The notes under the pieces: generated by a model
Told to the model about the DNA's origin: nothing
Seen by the model: only the letters and a program-made list of their open reading frames with translations
Database searches by the model: none
Program-made: the position numbers and the translations under genes
In this document: piece by piece, positions 35,001-50,200 of the stretch
Layout: each line of letters begins with the position of its first letter
Position numbering within the stretch: position 1 is the stretch's first letter
Assembly: GCA_010405405.1 (NCBI GenBank)
Contig: MU004234.1
Location: 1,879,563-1,943,562, forward strand
DNA from: Microthyrium microscopicum
Taxonomy: Eukaryota > Ascomycota > Dothideomycetes > Microthyriales > Microthyriaceae
Direction: 5' to 3'
Length of the DNA: 64,000 bases

Positions 35001-38000
35001 CTTCTAAGTTTCTAGTAGTCTATATAGTCTACCTCTAGAGTATAAAGTATTTTAAATCTATATAGTTTTAGTTACTTCTTTCTCTCTAAGTTTTTATTAT
35101 ACCTCTTATTCTTTCTAATTTTTTTTCTAAGGGTAAGTTCTCTATAGGCTTCTTTTCTTCTTCTTCCTCTTATTTTTAAGTACTTAGTAAATATCTTATA
35201 CTTATAGGTACTTTCCTTCTATTATTTCTAAAGAAGGTAAAAACTACTTTATTTATAAATATTAAAAATACTACTTTATCCTTAAATATAAAATTAGCTA
35301 GTTTTATTTTAGCTTTTATTATAAGTTTTTTAGTATTTTTTTATATATAGTATTAACTATTATAATATAGACTATATATACTCTTAATATAAGAATCTAT
35401 TTATACTATCTCTAAGTATTATGCTATTATATAGAGTTACTTAATAGTAAGTACCTAGTTAGTTCTAGCGCGTCTATTATAGTAATTATCTATATTTATA
35501 GTTAAGCTAGCCCTAGCTAGTATCTTTACTCTTATTATAAAAAGTAATATTCTAAGTATAAGACTATAAGTATATTTTTATTCTTAATCTTTTATCTTTT
35601 CTAATATTATAATAAAGTACTAGTAGAGTTAAAGAAGTAAGGTAAACACTTCTAATATACTTTTAATAAAGTAATAGCTAACCTAGTTAACCCTTATTAA
35701 AGTATTAAAGAGTACGTATTATTAAGTATAAATAAGGAGGCTACTAAGTAGGTAGAGGTTATAAAGGATTTAGTAAGTAAGTTTATTAGCTATAGGGCCT
35801 AGTTTACTTCTACTATAGCTTTATTAGCGTAGTAAAAGAAGAAGAAGCTAAAGGTTAATATAGCTATGCTAGTTACTAATTTAGCTTACTTATAAGCTAT
35901 TTTATTAGAGTTTTATACTTAAAGTATAAAGATAGATTTATTAGTAGAGATATCTTAGTTATTAAGTAGAGTAGTAGTATTATTTAATAAAGAGTAGTAA
36001 ATAGATATAGAATAAAATTAATTATATTTTTAGACTTAGCTATTTCTTTTATAATTATATATTACTAGCCTATTAGTATTATAGTATTATAGTTAATTAT
36101 TTATAAGATTCTTAAGTCTTAGTAGTTCTTTATACGCTTTAAGGTTTATTTTTATAATCTTTTTAGTTAGCCTAAATTGCTAAAGAGCTTTACTCTTTAG
36201 TAGCTATTTAGTTGCTACCTAGGTATCCTTTAGATTAGAGAGTATATAGGTCTTATTTAGTATTATTACTTATTCTAGTAATCTTTCTTTATAATATTAT
36301 AGATAGTTTAGTAGTATATAGTAAACTATTTATTACTAGTAATTATATAGGTACTATAGTAAGAGAACTATTAGTACCTATATATTATATAGCTAGTTAT
36401 TAAGTCTAATAACTTTTAATTATATAAGGAAGAGCACTATTACTTATACTTTATTAAGACTATTATAAAGCTTAATTAGTTAGTTACTTTATAATATTTT
36501 CTACGCTATAGTAATATACTACTATGTCCTTATAAGCTATACTTAAGTATTTATTTAGAGCTTATAGTAATATGCCCTAATTAGGGATATCTTTAGCTTT
36601 AGTTTAGTTTTTATTTTTTTCTCTTTTTATAGCATATTATTTATTAGTTACGTTACTTATTTATAGTTAGTATCTTATTTTTACTTTATCTCTAATTTCT
36701 TTTTTTATTACTTTAGTATATTAATTCCTTAAGTTATAACCTTAGTTACGCATATTTATATTAGTTTAAGCGTTACTAGACTTCTTAGTTATTACTACTA
36801 GGAAGGTATCCTCTAGTTTCTTAAGAGGTTTACCTAGTATACTTTAGTAATAATTTTACTTATTTTTTATATTATTATTAAGTCTTTATTCTTATTAATA
36901 TATTCTTCTACTAAAATTATAGTATTTATTTAGAGTAGTTTAATTCCTATTTCCTTATTTAATAAAGTAATAAGAGTTTTTTAGTATTTTTCTATTATCT
37001 TATAGAGTATATTATTCTAAACTATTACTAGTAGTTTATAATAATCCTTTAGTACTTTAGAAGATAGTAATCCTAAATCCTATATTTATACTCTATATAT
37101 AAGAATTAGCCTAATAACTATTATATAAAGGAGCTTTATTTTTCTAAAGACTAGTCTTTATTTTAACTATGCTATTCTTAAAAGTATTATTACTTACTTA
37201 AATCCTTTAGTTTTAGTCTTTTTAATATAGTCTTTTTAGTTTATCTTTCTATTTATTTATATACTTAGTATCCTAATACTTTTTAGTATAAGCTTAGTAA
37301 ATATACTATTTATTATTATTATAGATTATAAGTCTACTTCTAGGTAGTAGATATTTTAAGTAAAGTATATTACTTAGTACTTATTAAGAATAAACTTTAT
37401 ACTATATTTATTTACTTAGTTAGTATACTTTTAGTAGGTTTTTTCTAGTCTTATATAGTTTTCTTAGGTAGTATTACTTTATATAACTAATATAGTATTA
37501 TTTATAAACCTAAATCTAAAAATGTTATTATTAATATCTTAGAAGTATTTTAGTAGTTCTAATATAAAGAAAAGGAAGAGGATAGGTAAGAGGGAGAATT
37601 TTTAGGGGATCTCTATATTAGTTATTATTACTAGGCTTTAATGCTTAGTAAATATAATTTAGGTTATATAATTAGTAGTAAAGCTTACTACTATGTTAAT
37701 TAGCTACTAAGGAACTTCTTTTATCTCTAAAATATATAGAAGTCTCCTTAGATTAATATTATTATATGCTCCTTAAAAGTTAAGGCTAAGTACTAATACT
37801 ATAGCTCTTACGTTTTTCTTCTATACTACCTTAATAGTACTCCTTAGGAGCTATACTATTATTAGCGTTAACTACCTTACCCTAGCCCTTATCTAGTTCT
37901 AGAGTAGTAGGTTATTATCTTTTATAAGTTAGGTAAGTCTATTAGTAATAATCTTTTTAACTAACTTTGCTATAATATTCTTAAGGATAATTAGCTAGTA

Positions 38001-39617
38001 GGCTAATAGTAGTAAGTAGTCTTTCTTACCTAGCTTTTTTAGTACTAGCGTATAGAATTACTTTAAGTATTCTAAAATTATACTACTTATTAATATTTTG
38101 CTAATTATAGGTACTAGTCTTTTACTAAATTCTATTAGTTTTAGATTATTACCCTTCTTTTTAGGCTATACCTTAAGCCTAAGAGCCTTTAGGACCTTAT
38201 TTAGTATATTAATAGGTCTTATTACCTTATAATTTAGAAGGCTACTAATTACGTAATCTATTTTTTTTACTATTATTTTATAGTTTATCTCTAGTTCTAG
38301 AAGTAGGATAGTATTTTCTATATTACTTAGGTCTATTACTCTAGTTTAAGGAAAGAACTTTATAGATAGTATATTTACTTTACTTTAGTTATTATAAGTA
38401 TAGTTATTACTAGTTATCTATCTAAGTACTAGTAGGTATAGGTCTTCTTTTAGTTTACTAGCTTTAATTTTTATTTACTTACTTATTCTTTATAGGCCTT
38501 AGTTCTTATAGCGCTTATAATTTTCTATAATCTCTTCTATAAAGGTTTACTAAAATATTACTTTATCCTAGCGTAGAGATTTCCTTAGCTAAGCTATAAC
38601 TAATTTATATATATACTTATCTTAGTTATTTCTTATTTAAAAGTATCTTTTCTTTATATAATACTTTCTTTATATTAGTAAGGTAGTTATAGGTAACTAC
38701 CTATATAAAGCTTACTTTAAGGGTTTTACTTTTAAGTAGTAAATCTCTAATACTTCTATTATTACTCTATATAGGGCCTTTATTAGTATATCTTTAGTAT
38801 TCTATAAGCTATTATTTATATATTTAATAAATTATTCTATATCTAGTTTTTATATATTATACTATACTTTTAGTATATACTTCTCTTATCCTAGGGTAAG
38901 CTAGATTAATACTAGGATATAATCTTCTATTAGTACCTAGGTATTAACTAGGCTATAGAACTCTAGTCTTTCTTAAAGGAATTAAGATATAAATATAAAG
39001 TTAATTACTATCTTTATTACTCTTACTTTTCTTTCCTTATATAATCTATAGGTTAGCTCTCTTTTTAGTATACCTAGATAGAGTCTCTACTAGATTATAT
39101 TATAGAGTAAGGTATTTACTTAGAGTTTAGTAGCTAATACTATGCTTTTCTATTAATAGTAGTAGTAATTAAAGTCTTCTACTAATAAGATCTTTTCTTT
39201 TACTTTATTAATTATCTTTATTAGTATTAGGTATTTAGTAATATAGTTATAGTTACTTACTACTAAGCCTTTACTATATATATTAATAATTATTAGTATT
39301 ATATACTTATACTAGAGGCGTAGTATTAAGATAAATTAGTTATAATATTTTACTTACTAGTTCTCTATATTAAGTACTTTACTTATTATAAAGTATACTT
39401 TTAATTAATTATTCTAATTATATACTAAAGCATAGCTAGGAGGGTAGTACGTTTTTTTTAGCTTTATAATTCCTTTAGGGTCTTAGACTACTATAATTAG
39501 TTACTTAGTATTATTTAGTAAATTAAAGAATAGTTTTACTTCTTTTTTATTTAACCTTCTATAGTTATATTAAATAATATTAATACTATTTATTTAAGTC
39601 TATTATTTAGATTTTAC

Positions 39618-39844
39618 TGTAATGATTCCTCTTTATAGGCTTTATAGCGGTATTGTGAGAGAGATCTTATTATAAGATCACGTGCTAGACCTAAGGGAGT
39701 TAACACGCCTAAGGATCTACTAAGTAGACTTACTTCCCTCGTAGATCTATAGCTCTTCTAGATCTTCTTCTCTCTCTTTCTTATTTATAGATTCTAGAAT
39801 ATAATCTAATTATTTGCTTACTCTAAGTTCCATAGCTCGTTATA
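39618..39844 (+). repeat. 5' LTR of Gypsy-1 (227 bp)
   Basis: Direct copy of 47056-47282, same length, starting TGTAATGATTCC. Differences between copies are essentially all transitions, so their divergence reflects RIP and cannot be used as a clock. Confidence 0.9.
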
Positions 39845-42800
39845 TAATCTATGAACTATTTAACTACTTATACGCTTATACTACGCATCCTAGAATTTAC
39901 TTTTAAAGAAGCGCTTATATAGATTAACATCCTATACGCGTAGTCTTAGACCCTATTAAAGATTCTTTATAGATTTACTAAATTTATTAGCCCTACTAAC
40001 CCCTTATCTAATTAGAGCGTTAGAATTCTCTAATACTCTTTAACCTATTAATAGTCTTAGCGTTAATTACCCCTTATCCTTAGTTCTATAGAATACTAAA
40101 GTTTGTCTTCTATACTACTACTAAATATCTATAATTATACTTAATATACTTACTATTAAGACGCGCTAAATAAATAAGTGTTCTTTCCTAGTATCCTTCT
40201 TTATTATTTATAACTATAGCTAATAAGGCTCCTAACTAATGAACCTAAGTTAATAGCTATATAGCCTGCTTGCTATCTTTAATTACTTATACTTAGCCTA
40301 ATAATTAGTGCTTATCTCTATCTCTTATATACTTACGTTACTTATCTTCGTTACGTTACCCCTTTATTATGCGTGCTAAGTATTAAAGTAGACTTAATAC
40401 TTAGGATATAGTATAATTAGATACTACCTAGAAAGTAGTAGATTTAGTAGAGAGCGTCTTAGGACTATTAAAACTACTAGAACCTAACTTAAGAGCATTA
40501 TTAGAAAATAAAGACGAGTTAGAAGATAATTATCTATTAGAATAAGGCTATAAAGGTAAAGAGACTAAAGCGTTAAAAGACGCTCCTTAAAATACTAGTT
40601 AAATAACTTTACTAAACTAAATAAATATAAGAGATAACTAGTTGCTAGCTTTTTTCTAACCTAATAATAATACTAGACTTTCTTTTAAAATATATAAATA
40701 GCTAATAGAACTATATTAGTAAGCTAAAGGCCCTAGAGTACTACTTATATTAATATCTTACTACTTTATAGTAGTAGACCTTAATTAACTAGTTACTCTA
40801 ACTATTAATAAGAACCTTTTAATCTTCTAAGCTACTTAAGTACGAAAGATGCCTAGTAAAGAAGGTAATAAGCTAAAAGACGTAGGAGTATACTTCTATT
40901 ATAAAGAAAAGTAATTAGACCTCTATTACTACTCTTACTACCTAATTAAATTAGGTATAGACCTAGAATGTCTATTAAAAAAAGAGATTATGTTAGATAA
41001 CCTAGTTATATAGCTCTACGCCTTATTATTAGCTTCTTAAACTATAGCCTACCTCTTTAAAATTAAGTAGAATATAAATGCTTATAATATAGACTTAATC
41101 TATACTCTCTAAGAAGAAGCTTTAGAAGCTTAGGAAGAGATATAAGACTTAGCTAAAACTAATAATAAACGCGCAAAGTAGATTACTTACCTTAAAGCGT
41201 AGATTTAAGATAATACTATTGCCCTTAAGGAAGTAGTAACTACTTACTAAAAAGTATAGGAGCTATAATATAATAATAACTTACTTAAGGAAGTACTTAC
41301 TACTTATATTAATAAGATTAGTAAATACCATAAGGCTTTATAGGAGAAAGTAGATAAAGCTACTATCCTTTAAGCCTAGGTTAACGCCCTTTAAAAGAAA
41401 CTTTTAGCTACTAAGGCGACTAATCCCTATCTTAATTATAATAAGTTAGTAGACGATAATCTATTCTGCTAGACCTCTCTAGCTTAGGATATAGACTAAT
41501 CTAACTTAAATATATCTTTAAGGGTACTAGATTTATATTAAATTACTTTCTTCTCTAACCTTAACTTAATTAGTAGCGTCTCTCTTCTTAAAGTATAGAG
41601 TAATAAGCCTTTACTCTTCTTAAGAAAGAATAAGTAGAAGTACTACGCTTAGAAAGGCAAAGTACTAGACTATCTTAATAATAACGCATAAGTCTATCTT
41701 ATAGAAGCCTTTAAGATCTAAGTCATCTAAGGAGTAATAGAGGATTAGGCGTTTAGTACTATTAATAAGTAGAGTAACTATAAGTTAACTAACCTATATT
41801 TATCTATAGTAGAGATATAGTCTAATCTAGACTATAAGTATAGTATTAAAGATAGCTACATTATTACTAAGACCTAGCTTAAAAGTTAAGAAGCTATAAT
41901 AAAGCCTACTAAGAAGCTTAAATAATTCCTAGCTTACTTCTTAGAGAACTTATAAGAGGCTAAGCTTAGTAATTAAGATAAGATTATTAAAATACGTTCC
42001 CTTTTACTCCTAAAATTCGTAGAGAGAGTACTCTTCGTAAAATTAAAAATATTTATAGATTTCCTTAAGAGCTTATATACTATTACTTATTATATTAAAT
42101 ACGTCCCCTCTACTAATTCATAAAGCTATAATAATAATAATCGTTTAGTAGCTAAGGGTAGCAAACAAAAACCTAAGTTTAATTACCTTTTAGATATTTA
42201 TAATGCCTTAAAGGCTAACAACTATTATATAAAGTATAGAGAGAAAGGCTATAGCTATTAGCATAACTTAGCACTATATAAGGATAGAGATACCTTATTA
42301 GATGCCAAAATTTGACTAAAAGTTATAGCTATTATTATAGAGTTTACTACTATCTATAATTAAATTACTACTTAATCTCCTTAGTCTCTAACTATAGAGG
42401 ATAATTATAATAAGTACAATTATAGCAACGATATAGAAAACTAAAAGCTCCTTTATAGAGACGCGCGAAGAAGCTAAATAAGTAAGAAGTATATAATTAG
42501 TAACGAAAGAAGAATAAACCTAACCCTAAGCTAGTTCTTATAAAAGAACAAATCTAATATAAGGTTAATAAGACTATCTAGTGCCTAGAAGTTAACCTCT
42601 AATAAGCATTGTCCCTAGAGCCTATTATATTTAATAATACTAAGTTAGCTATTATTAAGATATTCCTTATCTTTATAGTATATAATTTTCGCCCTTAAGA
42701 AGTAGCTACTATACTTATAGTAAGTAATTAGTAGACTACTTACAGTACTATATTCTCTCTAAAGTAAGGCTACTACTTAAAAATTAATATTCTTATAGAT

Positions 42801-45800
42801 ATAGGAAGTAGAGTAATAAGAATTATTTACCCTAACTTTATTAAATAATATAGGATCTCTACTATTAATCTCTTCGCCCCCTAAATTATATAATTAGCTA
42901 ATAGTAAGGCTATTATAAAGGTTAATAAAGCTACTATAGTTAACGTCTATTTAGAAGGGTATATTAAATAAATCTACTACTTTATTATAAACGTAGCTAG
43001 CTACGATATTATTCTTAGTAATCTATAGATTAACCTCTATAAAGTTACTCTTAAAAGAGGAAAGAAGTAAATCCTCTTTAATTTAGACTATTACTTAGTA
43101 TATTACTTACTAGCTAATTGCCTAATCTCTATAGATTATAAAGGCTATTTAGTTAACCTAACTAATCCTTACTTTAAGAATATTACTATAGTTAGTATTA
43201 CCGCCTTTATTAAACTACTAGAATAAGGCTAGTAATTTAGTAAAATCTAGCCTAATAATTTTAAAGATGAAAAAGATAAGAAACCTCTAGATCTAGATCC
43301 TATGCTAAAAGAAGATATCGCTATTAATTTAGGCAAGATCTTACCTAAGGATTTTAAAAAGTAGCGAGAGAAGTATAATAAATCTCCCCTCTTATAAGAA
43401 GAGATTCTTAAATACTTACTAAAAGAATATTACTATTATATAGACATCTTTAACCTAAAATTAAGCAATAAACTTATACTATACTATAGCGAATAAGATT
43501 ACTCTATTAATATTATCCTAGATGCTATAATTCCTAAATACTACTATAATAGCCTAAGTCACTAGGAATCCTTTATTATTAAATAATACGTTAATTAGAT
43601 ACTTAGTTAAGATTAAGTTTAGGCTAGCAAATTATATTACGCCATACTAATGCTATATGTATATAAACTAAGAGAAGGAATTTAAGTTTATATTAATTAC
43701 TACAGACTTAATAAGATTATATAAAAGAATCATAACGTTTCTTTATAGCTATTAGAAACTTTAACCTATATCTATTACGTAAAATACTTCTCTAAGTTTA
43801 ACGTTATTGCTACCTTTATATATATCTATATTAAACCTAGCAATAAATATAAAACTATATTCCTAACTTACTATAGGTTATATAAATTTAAAGTTATGCC
43901 CTTTAGCCTTACTAAAGCCTTAGGGACCTTTTAAGCTTATCTTAACTATATTCTAATTAATTACCTTAACGACTTTATTATAAGCTATATAGACGATCTA
44001 TTAGTCTTTAGTAATACTAAAGCTAGCTATACTACCTATACCTACTTAGTCTTAAAAGTAATAAATAAAGTAGGATTATACTTAAATATCTAGAAGTGTA
44101 AATTTAATACTTAATAAGTTAAATACCTTAGCCTAATTATTACTACTAAAGGCATTAAAATAAACCTAAAGAAGATTTAAAGTATAGTTAACTAGTAACG
44201 TTCCTCTTTAGTTAAAAACGTTTAAGCTTTCCTTAGCTTTACTAACTTCTATTACTAATTTATTCTTAAATACTTAAAGACTATAGTACTACTAATAGTA
44301 CTTATAAAGAAGGACGCTATAGCAATCTTCTCTTAAGACCCTAATAGGCTAGAAGAACGCGCGTTTAAGAAGCTAAAGATAGACTTTACGTTTACTAAGA
44401 TATTATGCTACTTTAACTATATTAAAGAAACATAGCTAGAAATAGATGCCTTAGATTAAGTTTATGCCGTAGTTCTCTCTTAAAAAGGTAATAATAGGAA
44501 GCTTTACCTAGTTATATACCTCTTAAAGAAGATAACTCTAATAGAATATAATTATAATATTTATAATAAAGAGCTTCTAGCTATTATCTATATATTTAAG
44601 GAATAAGAACTAGAGCTATTTAGCTCTATCAACCCTATTTAAGTATTCTTTAATTACTATAACCTTTAGACGTTTATAATAACAAAACGTCTCTTTTAAC
44701 AATAAGCTAGATAGGCTAAGTTCTTCTCCTAGTTTTACTTTAAGATAAAGTACTAACTAGGTATAGCTAACGAAAAGGTAGATGCCCTTACCTATTAGTT
44801 ATAAGATATCTTACAAAGTAATAACGATCCTTATATCTTTTAATAAGTCTAACCTTTACTATTCCTATATTAATTTAATATAGACTATATAGTAAAGCTA
44901 GCTATATTGCTTATTAAACCCGCCCACCTCTTAATACTATACCTAGCTACTATTACTTAGGATAAGTTAGATATTTCTAATCCTATAGGTAAGCTACTTA
45001 ATCCTATAGAAGAGTCTCTTAGTAATAATAAGACGCCTAAGAATAAGCTACTTAATTTCTTAGAAGATAACTTATTCCTAAATTTTAATAGCGACTAGTT
45101 TTTATAGGATATTGTAAATATAATAGAATATAACAAAACGATAATTACTATTTACTACGCTAAAACTAACTACTAGCTCTTCTTACCCTTTAGTACTCTA
45201 GAATAAGAGCAAATTAAGCTTAGAGACTATATAGTAGCTACTAACAAAATAATCCTTTACTATAATTAAATCTTTATCCCTTAAGGAAAGCTTTAGCGCC
45301 ACGCTATATAGAGCGCATATAGCTATAAAGCTATAGGCTACAATAGAGCAGTAACAACTTACTACTACCTATAAGAAAATTACTAGTAGCCTAAGATATC
45401 ATAGGACGTTAAGAGCTTTGTTAAGGGCTATAAGTATATATTTACTAAACTAGTTTGCTAAAAGAAGTAAAGCTTTCTACGATAATTCCCTCTTCCTAAG
45501 TACGTATAGTTTAATATCTCTATTAATTTCGCCATCTTATTACCTTATTATTTATACTAAGGCGTAATCTACTAGCACGTTATAATAGTTATTAACTAAT
45601 ACATACAGACCTAATGCTTTATTTTGCTACTAGACCTTTCTATAGATTTAATAGTACTAGCCTTTATTAACTACGTATAAAAGCTTATTAGCTAGCTATT
45701 AATAATTCTTTTAGATTATAGTAGCTAATTTACCTTTATATTCTAGAAGCGTTTATACAAATACGTAGGTATAATACTTCGCCTTAGTATAGCATTTTAC

Positions 45801-46923
45801 CCTAAAACTAATAGTATAATAGAAATCTTAGTTATTATACTTAAGTAGTTCTTACGCGTATTTATTAACTAGGATTAAGATAACTAGGTAGCCCTTTTGC
45901 CCTTTACTAAATTTATAGTTAATTTCACTATAAACGCTACTATAGGAGTTATACCTTTTAAAGCTTAAAATAGATTTAACCCTTAATTAGGCCTTAAGTC
46001 CTTATATTACCTCTTAAAACCTATAAATGCCTCTATAGTAGCTAATAAGGAAGCTATTAATGTAGACATAATATAGAAGGGTCGTACTAAGATATATAAT
46101 TATCTAATAGAGTAATTAATCTAGGCATAAGCTTAGTAGGTAGAGTATGCTAACTACTACTACTATATAGCTCTAGACCTATTATTAAGTAACTAGGTTT
46201 ACTTAGATATACAGAACTACCCTACGTTATATCCCTTAAAAACTCTAGACGATAAGAATATAGGCTCCTTCTATATAATTAAAAAGATTAATACTATTAC
46301 CTATAAACTTAATCTCTTCGCTTCTATAAAGATATATAATATCTTCTACGCCTAGGTCCTCTACTATATTATAGACGACACTAAGCTACTTAAGTACGCT
46401 AACCTACTACTAGTAGTTATTAGAGAGACTATAAACGACGACAAATAGTTTATTAACGCTATTATTAATAGCTGCTTTACTAGTCAATATAAGAAGCTAT
46501 AATATAAGATTAAGTATACTAGTTATAATAAAGCTAAATAGTATAATTAGATAGCTGCTAAGAATGCGTTAGAGCTTATTACTAAGTTTTACGCTTAGTA
46601 CCTTAGTAAGCTAGGCCTATATCCTACTTAGATACTACTAATACTAAAGCCTACTAGTAATAGTATTAATTACGACTCTAATAGTATTCTTACTAATTAA
46701 AAGGAGTAAAATAATTATACTACTAATTCCTTTATATTAATAGGATTACTAACTACTAGACTACTAGGACTTAAGAACTAGAGTATTCTAAGGATATCTT
46801 AGGGTTTATTAATACTTCTTAATAGTTACCTTAGTAGGCTAGAGGTTAAGATACTCTAAATAACTAGTAAGGTTAGTATTATACTATAGAAGGATCAAAA
46901 TATCGTTTATTATTAAAAGTTTG

Positions 46924-46985
46924 TTAGACTAGACTAGACTAGACTAGACTAAACTAGACTAGACTAGATTAGACTAGATTAGGAT
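46924..46985. repeat. TAGAC pentanucleotide array in Gypsy-1 3' UTR
   Basis: Around twelve imperfect TAGAC/TAGAT units about 70 bp before the 3' LTR, in the same structural position as the array in Gypsy-2. Confidence 0.75.
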
Positions 46986-47055
46986 AAAATAGATTAGGAA
47001 AGTAGATATAATTAGTAGTTTATAGCTTAGAGAGCTATACTAAAGGAAGGGGTCG

Positions 47056-47282
47056 TGTAATGATTCCTCTTTATAGGCTTCATAGTAGTGTTGTAAGAGA
47101 AATCTTATTGTAAGATTACGCGCTAGACCTAAGGGGGTTAGCGCGCCCAAGGATCTACTAAGCGGACTTACTTCCCTCGTAGATCTATAGCTCTTCTAGA
47201 TCTTCTTCTCTCTCTCTCCTGTTCGTAGATTCTAAAATACAATCTAATTATCTACTTGCTCTAAGTTCCGCAGCTCGTTACA
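47056..47282 (+). repeat. 3' LTR of Gypsy-1 (227 bp)
   Basis: Direct copy of 39618-39844. It starts TGTAATGATTCC and ends GCTCGTTACA, with canonical TG...CA termini. Confidence 0.9.
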
Positions 47283-50200
47283 TATACTTATTTTATTACT
47301 AGAGGTTAGCCTAGGGTTATCTATAGCCTATTCTATTTTCTTATAATTATTTCCTTATTAGTCTTTTAGGGCGCTATCTCTTATAGTTTATAAGCTATTA
47401 TTACCTTTATTAAAGTTAAATATGCTTATAATTAATTTCTAAGTACCCTAGACTAGGTTATTATATATTTTATTTTCTACTTTTTATAATGCTAATAGTC
47501 TTCTAGGGTTCTTAGTCTCTACTTTTTTTTTCTTTATACTATTTACTATAGTATATTTATTATTATTTATAAGCTAAATTAATATAATTTAGATAAATAT
47601 TATAGCTCTTATCTATTTTATATATTTTTTATTTATTACTTAGAATCTTTTTATACTTTTAAAGTAAATTTAGTATACTTTATATATATTCTTCTACTAT
47701 ATATAGTATTCCTAGCCTTACTTTTTTTCTCTTTTTCTTTTTTTCTTATTATCTTTATAGTTAAAGTACTAGACTAGGCTTATTCTAATATAGTTTTTAG
47801 TATTATAATTATTTATATATTTACTATAGTTTAGTTTATATTAGGTATAAACTATTTATATATAGCCCTAGACTTAGTAGTAGAAGTATTATTTAGTAGT
47901 ATATTTTAGGTTATATAATCTAGTAAAAAGCTTCTTTACCTTAATAATAAACTTCTTTTAGATAACCTTATCTCTTATTACTATTATTAGGTAGTATAGT
48001 ATAAATAATTCCTTAGTATATACCTTTTTATACTTTTTTAGTTCTTCTTTTACCTATTTATATTCTACGCCTCTATAAAGTTACTAAACTATTCTTATTT
48101 TTAGGTATTTAAACCTTATCTTATTTTTATTAACTAGTTTTTTAATTAGTTTATTATTATCTATATTCTTATTATAGGCTACGTCTAGTTTAAGTAAAGT
48201 CCTTAGGATCTCTACTAGATAGTCTTATTATAGAATTTAGACCTTATCTAAGCTTACCTAGCGTAGCCTATTTTAGATATAGTCCTTATCTAATTATATA
48301 TTAACTATAACGTTAATATTTTTACTAAGTAGTAGCTTAATAGTTATTATTTATAGAATAGTTTCCTTAATCTTTTTAAATAGCTTTACTTTATTTTACT
48401 TATTTTCTTTTAATATATTTTTAACTACTTTTATAATATTAATTTAGACTATTAGGCTTACGTAGAGAGCCCTTTAGTTAAGGATTAGTAGGTTAGGTCC
48501 TTTTATAACCTTTACTTAGGAGTTAGGGATTATTTTAATCTTAGTAATCTACTTTATAATTATATTAAGTTTTTAGTTAAGATATATCTTAAGGCATATT
48601 AGCAAAGGGACCTTATTTATAGTTAGAGCTAGGTAGAATACTAGTTATTTAATATAGTCTTATACTATAATAAAGAATATATAGTATTATATAAAATTAG
48701 CTATTAGCTAGTTAAGGAATAGTTATATTAGATTCTTCTTTTTAGATATAAGTTTTCTTAATAGTACTTTAATTCCTCTTTATATTTCTATAAGTAGTAG
48801 TTTTAGGTTATCTTTTTATTTCTATATTGCCTTATTTTTAATATGAGTAGCCTCTATAGTAATAATAGCTATCTACTATAAATCTTTATTTATCTCTATA
48901 GCGTTAGCTATTGCTTATATCTAGTTAAAAGTTATATTATTATAATAGTCTTAATAAGATGAATCTAATAATAATAGTTTTATAGAATAATTCTAAGAAA
49001 TTAATCTTTTAGTACAATGATGCTCCTTCCTTTTCTATAATATAATATAATTTATAATATATCTTATACTATAAAAGGTTAATATTCTTAATCCTCTATA
49101 TAGGTTAACTTTATATTAATTTAGCTAGGGTACTTCTAGAATTAAATTATAAGAGGCTACTTCTATAATAAAATAGCTAATTTACTTAACGTAGTATCTA
49201 ATATATAGATTAAGGATAGTAGCTTTATTAACTATAAATACTAACTTACTATTAGTAAGTATTACTAAGCGTAAATAAGCTAATTAAAACGTTAAAATAC
49301 TATATTACTAAAGATAATAAGAGTTAATAATTCTTATTATACTACTACTAATATTAATTAAAATACTAGCGTTAAAGTAAGTTAACTACTATAGTATAAA
49401 TACTAAGCTAATAGTAATTTATTATAATCTAATAATAAGATCTTTCTTTTTAATATCTTAAAGCTATACTACTAATATAATAGAAGCTAGTAAGATATAG
49501 ATAGTATATAAGTATACTAAGAAGATATATCTCTTATAAATAGTATCTTTATACTTAAGATGCTAAATATACTAATAAAGGTAACTAAGTATCTTCTTAG
49601 TTTTCTTTTAAGCTTTTTCTTTAATATTCTTATAGTTTTCTTTTACTTAATAAAATATCTTCTTAGCTTTCTTAGTATTTTAGCGTTATTCTTTATTATA
49701 TTAATAAAATATTTTTTTTACGTACTTAATTATAGTATTAAAAGTACGTTTCTTTTTTTTATTATATGCTTTAGTTTTATTTAGCTCTTTCTTATAGCTT
49801 AATAAAGAAGTATCTAGTTTAAAGATTAATAGTTATTATCCTTAGTAGTATCCTTTATAAAGAGTTACTATTCTTTTTAAACTTTTATAAATATTACTAC
49901 TAAAGGTATAACTAAGGCTTTAATCTTATTATTAGATAAAGGTTCCTAATTTTTATATAGCGTAGTCTTATTAAAGTAGTAATAACCTTTTTATTTATAA
50001 TAGACGTAACGTTTATCTATTTTTAAGGCGTTAAAAATATCTATAAGATAGTTAATATTATTATTTTTATTATTTTAGGCTCCTTTATTAGTAGACTAAT
50101 TATTATTATAGCTATAGAAGTTATTATTTATAGTAGTAGGCTTATAATTAATTTAGTGCGCAATAAAGTAAAGTTAAGTATAAAATATAGTAAAACTATT

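Larger units (their letters stand above)
39618..47282 (+). mobile_element. Ty3/Gypsy LTR retrotransposon Gypsy-1, RIP-degraded
   Basis: 7665 bp with 227-bp LTRs (39618-39844 and 47056-47282). A polypurine tract AAAGGAAGGGG sits just before the 3' LTR. On the plus strand, order is gag-like texture (40300-42300), a protease-like segment near 42790-42815, a Gypsy reverse-transcriptase active-site segment near 43983-44010, then RNase H and integrase-like regions to about 46700. Order protease-RT-integrase is Ty3/Gypsy. The expected 5-bp duplication is imperfect (TTTAC versus TATAC). It is the innermost and therefore youngest of the main stack, broken by dozens of RIP-type stops. Confidence 0.88.
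34259..49003 (-). mobile_element. Tad-like LINE (non-LTR retrotransposon), split by Gypsy-1
   Basis: Minus-strand reading gives an endonuclease-like segment resembling the GDFN motif near 39165-39190. A reverse-transcriptase segment resembling IPQGSPLSPILFLF lies at about 37565-37612. Order and spacing fit ORF2 of Tad/I-type LINEs, with ORF1 expected at 47283-49003. A 9-bp duplication ATCTTTTAG flanks it (34250-34258 and 49004-49012). Removing Gypsy-1 leaves about 7.1 kb, the usual Tad length. All frames are saturated with TAA/TAG from C-to-T change in CAA/CAG-type codons, so no protein is made. RT and EN identity is by eye; the TSD is AT-rich and could be coincidental. Confidence 0.7.

Noticed and set aside
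49560-49784. 74-codon hydrophobic open frame in the AT-rich block
   Set aside because: Its Leu/Phe/Ile-only composition is what AT-saturated sequence gives by chance, and it lies within degraded Gypsy-2 sequence.
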